Shown one piece after another: positions 61,052 through 64,000 of a DNA stretch of 64,000 nt (within the stretch, counting starts at the first letter, position 1; the number at the start of each line of letters is the position of its first letter). The stretch lies in the NCBI GenBank assembly GCA_964527735.1, contig CAZGPG010000001.1, positions 186,001-250,000 of the forward strand. The letters are read 5' to 3'. The stretch comes from JBEBVQ01 sp964527735. GTDB lineage: Bacteria > Bacteroidota > Bacteroidia > Chitinophagales > Chitinophagaceae. A program made the translations under genes and the position numbers. A model generated the notes under the pieces. That model made no database searches. It was given only the letters and a program-made list of their open reading frames with translations, and had not been told where the DNA came from.

Positions 61052-62566
61052 TTATGTCTCTGTAATCTTCTGCAGCAGATAATCCATGCCCAACAATTCG
61101 GCACAGGTCGCTATTGCCGTTATACTTACGCCTAACACACCATGGAGGTTTACGTTCTGGCCTGTCTGCAACAGGTTGGGGATACGCGTACGAACGGCAA
61201 TGGTCGTTTCTGCAGGACTGTTCACATCATTCATAATCCCATAAAGCGCTCCTTCGGGTGTGTGGGTATAATCCCGGAATGTAAGTGGAGTGGCGACAGA
61301 GCGTGCCAACATCTGTCCCCGCAATTCCGGCATATGAGCATACACCCGTTCCAATAGCTTATCGGCAAGCTGGTTTTTCGTATCCATATAGCTTTCACCA
61401 CGGGGCGCCGGCTTGCCGGAATGATTCGTTGTAGACGACCAGGCCTGCATCTGGCCTGCATCGAAGTAGGTGAGCAGTGATATGCTTTCGGCATAACCGG
61501 GGAACGCCGGGTCTTCGGTATTGTACACCGCATATGTTTGCGGCCATGCACCGGATGGAGCCGCCGCTGCCAAGGCATCGTCTGTGGCATGCCAATAGGT
61601 GTTGTAGGGGCGGTAGGGGATCTTGCCGGGTGATACTATCAGATTAACCATGAAGGCAGACGGCGTCTGTTTCAGCCTTTGAATACGCTGCCGGTATGCG
61701 GGGCGAATCAGCCTGCTTTCCACCATCTGTGTCAATACCGCCGGATGCACGTTGCTGATGAACTGCCGGCCGTAAAACCGTTCGCCTGCATCTGTTTCCG
61801 CATAGCGGATTCTGCCATTTTCTTCTGCCAGCCGTATTATTTCCGTGTTCCGGTGTACCACACCGCCCAGCGACTGTAGCTCCCGCCATAGCAGTTTACT
61901 GATCTCCGAACTTCCGGGTACCACTTTATGGGCGCTATGGATATAGCTTGCCTGCACCAGCGCGTGCAGGTAGAATGGGGTAACGCCTGTAATGCCTCCG
62001 TACAAAAGACTGTTGCCAAGCAATACGTTTCTCAGCCGTTGGTCGGGTATGAGCCGTTGCATGGTTGCAGCAAGCTCCCAGCCGGTTACCGCATCTTTTT
62101 CTGCACTGCTGCCCAGCCGTAAATTATACAGGGGAAAACGCACAGATACATCTGACAGGGTGTTGATATAGTTTTGCAGCGAGCTTCGCTCGTGCGGAAA
62201 GTGTTTTACTAATTCTTCTATAAACCGGTCGGGACCGGTGGCCTGTGGATAGGAAACGGGTCCATCGTTGAACACGATCCGGTCAAAGCCGTTCTCATCC
62301 AGCGATTTCAACTGGAGCTTATCCATGATGCCCGCATAGCGGAATATGCGGTGCAGCGTATGCCCTTCACCCAGTCCGCCAATGTAATGTACGCAACTGT
62401 CGAAGACTTTTTTTTGCAGGGAGAAAGTCTGCAGGCATCCGCCGATCTGCTTGTTTTTTTCCAGCACGCAAACTTTCATCCCGGTACGGGCAAGCATAAC
62501 GGCGCTCAGCATTCCTCCGAGGCCGCTGCCGATGATCACTACGTCGTATGTGTCGGGCGTCCCCAT
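61052..62566 (-). CDS. CrtI/retinol-saturase-like FAD oxidoreductase
   Basis: 504 residues. The dinucleotide-binding motif is VVIIGSGLGGMLSAVMLART (about 9-28), followed by VCVLEKNKQIGGCLQTFSL. SCVHYIGGLGEG and VHRNTEIIRLAEENGRI, and the C-terminal LLQTGQNVNLHGVLGVSITA, place it with the phytoene desaturase/carotene isomerase/retinol saturase superfamily. It acts on a polyprenyl or similar unsaturated lipid, by family knowledge. It starts 4 bp after the glmM stop, so it is cotranscribed with glmM, and converges with the GGGP synthase gene. Confidence 0.85.
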   Translation of the reverse strand: MGTPDTYDVVIIGSGLGGMLSAVMLARTGMKVCVLEKNKQIGGCLQTFSLQKKVFDSCVHYIGGLGEGHTLHRIFRYAGIMDKLQLKSLDENGFDRIVFNDGPVSYPQATGPDRFIEELVKHFPHERSSLQNYINTLSDVSVRFPLYNLRLGSSAEKDAVTGWELAATMQRLIPDQRLRNVLLGNSLLYGGITGVTPFYLHALVQASYIHSAHKVVPGSSEISKLLWRELQSLGGVVHRNTEIIRLAEENGRIRYAETDAGERFYGRQFISNVHPAVLTQMVESRLIRPAYRQRIQRLKQTPSAFMVNLIVSPGKIPYRPYNTYWHATDDALAAAAPSGAWPQTYAVYNTEDPAFPGYAESISLLTYFDAGQMQAWSSTTNHSGKPAPRGESYMDTKNQLADKLLERVYAHMPELRGQMLARSVATPLTFRDYTHTPEGALYGIMNDVNSPAETTIAVRTRIPNLLQTGQNVNLHGVLGVSITAIATCAELLGMDYLLQKITET

Positions 62567-62569
62567 TGC

Positions 62570-63964
62570 TTAATTAGCCGGTTGGCTAATTAGATTACGG
62601 ATATCTTCCATGATACGCCCGGCCAGTTGATTGGCGGCCGCTTCATCACTGCTCTCGGCATAGATCCGGATAATCGGTTCGGTATTGGACGTACGGAGGT
62701 GCACCCAGTTTTTGTCAAATTCGATCTTCAGGCCGTCTTCTGTATTAATTGGTTGATCCCGGTATTTCTCTTGAATCTTACTGAAGATCTCTTGTACATT
62801 GATGCCTGGCTCCAGTTCTATCTTATTTTTTGAGATTGTATAGTGGGGGTAGGAAGCCCGGAGCGCTGTCATCTTCTTGCCCGAGCGTGCCAGGTGGGAG
62901 AGAAAGAGCGCGATACCTGCCAGCGCATCACGTCCGTAGTGTAGTTCCGGAACGATCACACCACCGTTGCCCTCTCCGCCGATCACGGCATTGTGGGCTT
63001 TCATTTTGGCAACCACATTCACTTCACCTACAGCGCTGGGGAAATAACTCCCCCCGTGTTTTTCCGTTACATCGCGCAGGGCGCGGGTAGACGACATGTT
63101 GGATACCGTGTTGCCTTTATTGTACGATAACACGTAATCTGCTACGGCTACCAGTGTATATTCTTCACCAAACAGGCTGCCATCTTCCGATACCAGGCAA
63201 AGCCTGTCCACATCCGGATCCACGGCAATCCCCAGATCGGCCTTGGTATTTCTTACCGTGTCGCAAAGCTCGCGCAGGTTTTCTGCAAGCGGTTCCGGAT
63301 TATGGGCAAAACGGCCATTCACCTCGCCGTTGATCACGGTAACATCGGTTACGCCCAGTGCTTCCAATAACAGCGGCACGTAAATAGCGCCGGTTGAATT
63401 GACCGGGTCAACCACCACCTTAAGCTGTTTTGTTTTGATGGCTGCAACATCGACCAGCGCATGGGCCAATATGGCATCGACATGCTTAGGGCCGGCATTG
63501 TCCGAGTAGGAGACAGTGCCGAGCTGATCGATCTCTGCAAATTGCAGATCTCCTCTTTCGGCCTGGTCCAGGATCCATTGTCCGTCGGCAGCGCTGAGAA
63601 ATTCTCCGTCTTTATTCAGCAATTTAAGTGCATTCCATTCAGCCGAATTATGGCTCGCTGTGAGGATAATGCCACCGCCAGCCTGTTCCCACATCACGGC
63701 CATCTCTACCGTGGGCGTAGTGCTCAGGCCAAGATCCAGCACGTCAAAGCCCATTGCCTGCAGCGTAGATACGACGAGGTTACGCACCAGCTCGCCGGAG
63801 ATACGTCCGTCGCGGCCGATGACCAGTTTTCTGTTATCACCCTGTTGTTTCACCCAGGCGCCATAGGCGGCTGTATATTTTACAATGTCGGGAGGAGTAA
63901 GCGAGTTGCCCGGTGTGCCGCCTATTGTGCCGCGTATGCCGGAAATGGATTTGATTAATGCCAT
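62570..63964 (-). CDS. glmM: Phosphoglucosamine mutase
   Basis: 464 residues from the ATG at 63964 (MALIKSISGIRGTIGGTPGN); the upstream extension includes promoter sequence. The catalytic phosphoserine is S104 in LTASHNSAEWNALKLLN, where the usual Pro after ASHN is Ser. The metal loop is DPDVDRLC; GEGNGGVIVPELHYGRDA and the C-terminal RTSNTEPIIRIYAES are sugar- and phosphate-binding. It converts glucosamine-6-P to glucosamine-1-P for cell-wall precursors; other phosphohexomutases are close, so the substrate is not fully certain. Confidence 0.85.
   Translation of the reverse strand: MALIKSISGIRGTIGGTPGNSLTPPDIVKYTAAYGAWVKQQGDNRKLVIGRDGRISGELVRNLVVSTLQAMGFDVLDLGLSTTPTVEMAVMWEQAGGGIILTASHNSAEWNALKLLNKDGEFLSAADGQWILDQAERGDLQFAEIDQLGTVSYSDNAGPKHVDAILAHALVDVAAIKTKQLKVVVDPVNSTGAIYVPLLLEALGVTDVTVINGEVNGRFAHNPEPLAENLRELCDTVRNTKADLGIAVDPDVDRLCLVSEDGSLFGEEYTLVAVADYVLSYNKGNTVSNMSSTRALRDVTEKHGGSYFPSAVGEVNVVAKMKAHNAVIGGEGNGGVIVPELHYGRDALAGIALFLSHLARSGKKMTALRASYPHYTISKNKIELEPGINVQEIFSKIQEKYRDQPINTEDGLKIEFDKNWVHLRTSNTEPIIRIYAESSDEAAANQLAGRIMEDIRNLISQPAN
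62571..62592 (-). other. Hairpin at the glmM 3' end
   Basis: TAATTAGCC and GGCTAATTA form a perfect 9-bp stem with loop GGTT that covers the last codons of glmM, just ahead of the downstream oxidoreductase ATG. It may influence coupling of the two genes. Confidence 0.5.
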
Positions 63965-63983
63965 AGCTGAAAAAAAACTGGTG

Positions 63984-63991
63984 CAAAGGTA
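63984..63991 (-). promoter_or_regulatory. -7 element of glmM
   Basis: TACCTTTG followed by C on the minus strand, 19 bp before the ATG at 63964. The -33 position lies beyond the window edge. Confidence 0.6.
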
Positions 63992-64000
63992 AATCAATTG

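Overview
The window is chromosomal DNA of a member of the Bacteroidota, most likely Chitinophagales/Chitinophagaceae. This rests on type IX secretion (T9SS) sorting domains, DUF4296/DUF4835(PorD)/DUF5683 genes, a propeller-type LytS kinase, bacterial GGGP synthase, and promoters of the Bacteroidota form TTTG-N19-TAnnTTTG. The genus is not resolved. Gene density is high, and no insertion sequence, prophage, CRISPR array or rRNA is visible. The only gene-free stretch longer than 300 bp is 15118-15878.

Left part (1-9600, minus strand): two large secreted surface proteins, one running off the left edge into a gliding-type C-terminal domain and one with a type A T9SS tail, then a LytTR regulator and its propeller histidine kinase. 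Next (9651-14029, minus) is a housekeeping run: diacylglycerol-kinase family lipid kinase, nadC, queA and a dGTPase-like HD hydrolase. A RhuM-family gene and a 760-bp intergenic zone with REP-like palindromes and an 11-bp TATATA array follow. Then come an APC transporter, a cupin and csaA (minus), and an antibiotic-biosynthesis-monooxygenase-like gene (plus).

Centre (18491-31265, plus): a consensus promoter drives the S10-spc ribosomal protein cluster rpsJ to rplO, secY and map. The alpha-operon genes (infA, rpmJ, rpsM, rpsK, rpsD, rpoA, rplQ) do not follow. Instead a 26-bp perfect inverted repeat closes the cluster. The spacers between ribosomal genes are long. Four of them hold degenerate 7-bp repeat arrays built from the same small set of heptamers, and one (rplO-secY) holds a perfect 15-bp hairpin.

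Right part: a membrane-anchored MutS-family ATPase, two secreted proteins, coaBC with porD and a DUF4296 lipoprotein, a short-chain dehydrogenase, and an exonuclease/GIY-YIG fusion. Convergent with the fusion gene are tRNA-Gly and tRNA-Leu genes, and the tRNA terminator lies inside its last codons. Then follow lipB, a Tsp-type protease, a DUF5683 protein, pcm, queG, a YigZ protein, ribD, a cation diffusion facilitator, a lipoprotein, tRNA-Leu(UAG) and trigger factor. The window ends with a tetR-tolC-adaptor-permease RND efflux operon with a likely operator, mscL, GGGP synthase, a CrtI/retinol-saturase-like oxidoreductase and glmM.

The most unusual signal is a class of short-period degenerate tandem repeats (7-, 8- and 11-bp units) and palindromes placed at gene boundaries, including inside the ribosomal protein operon.
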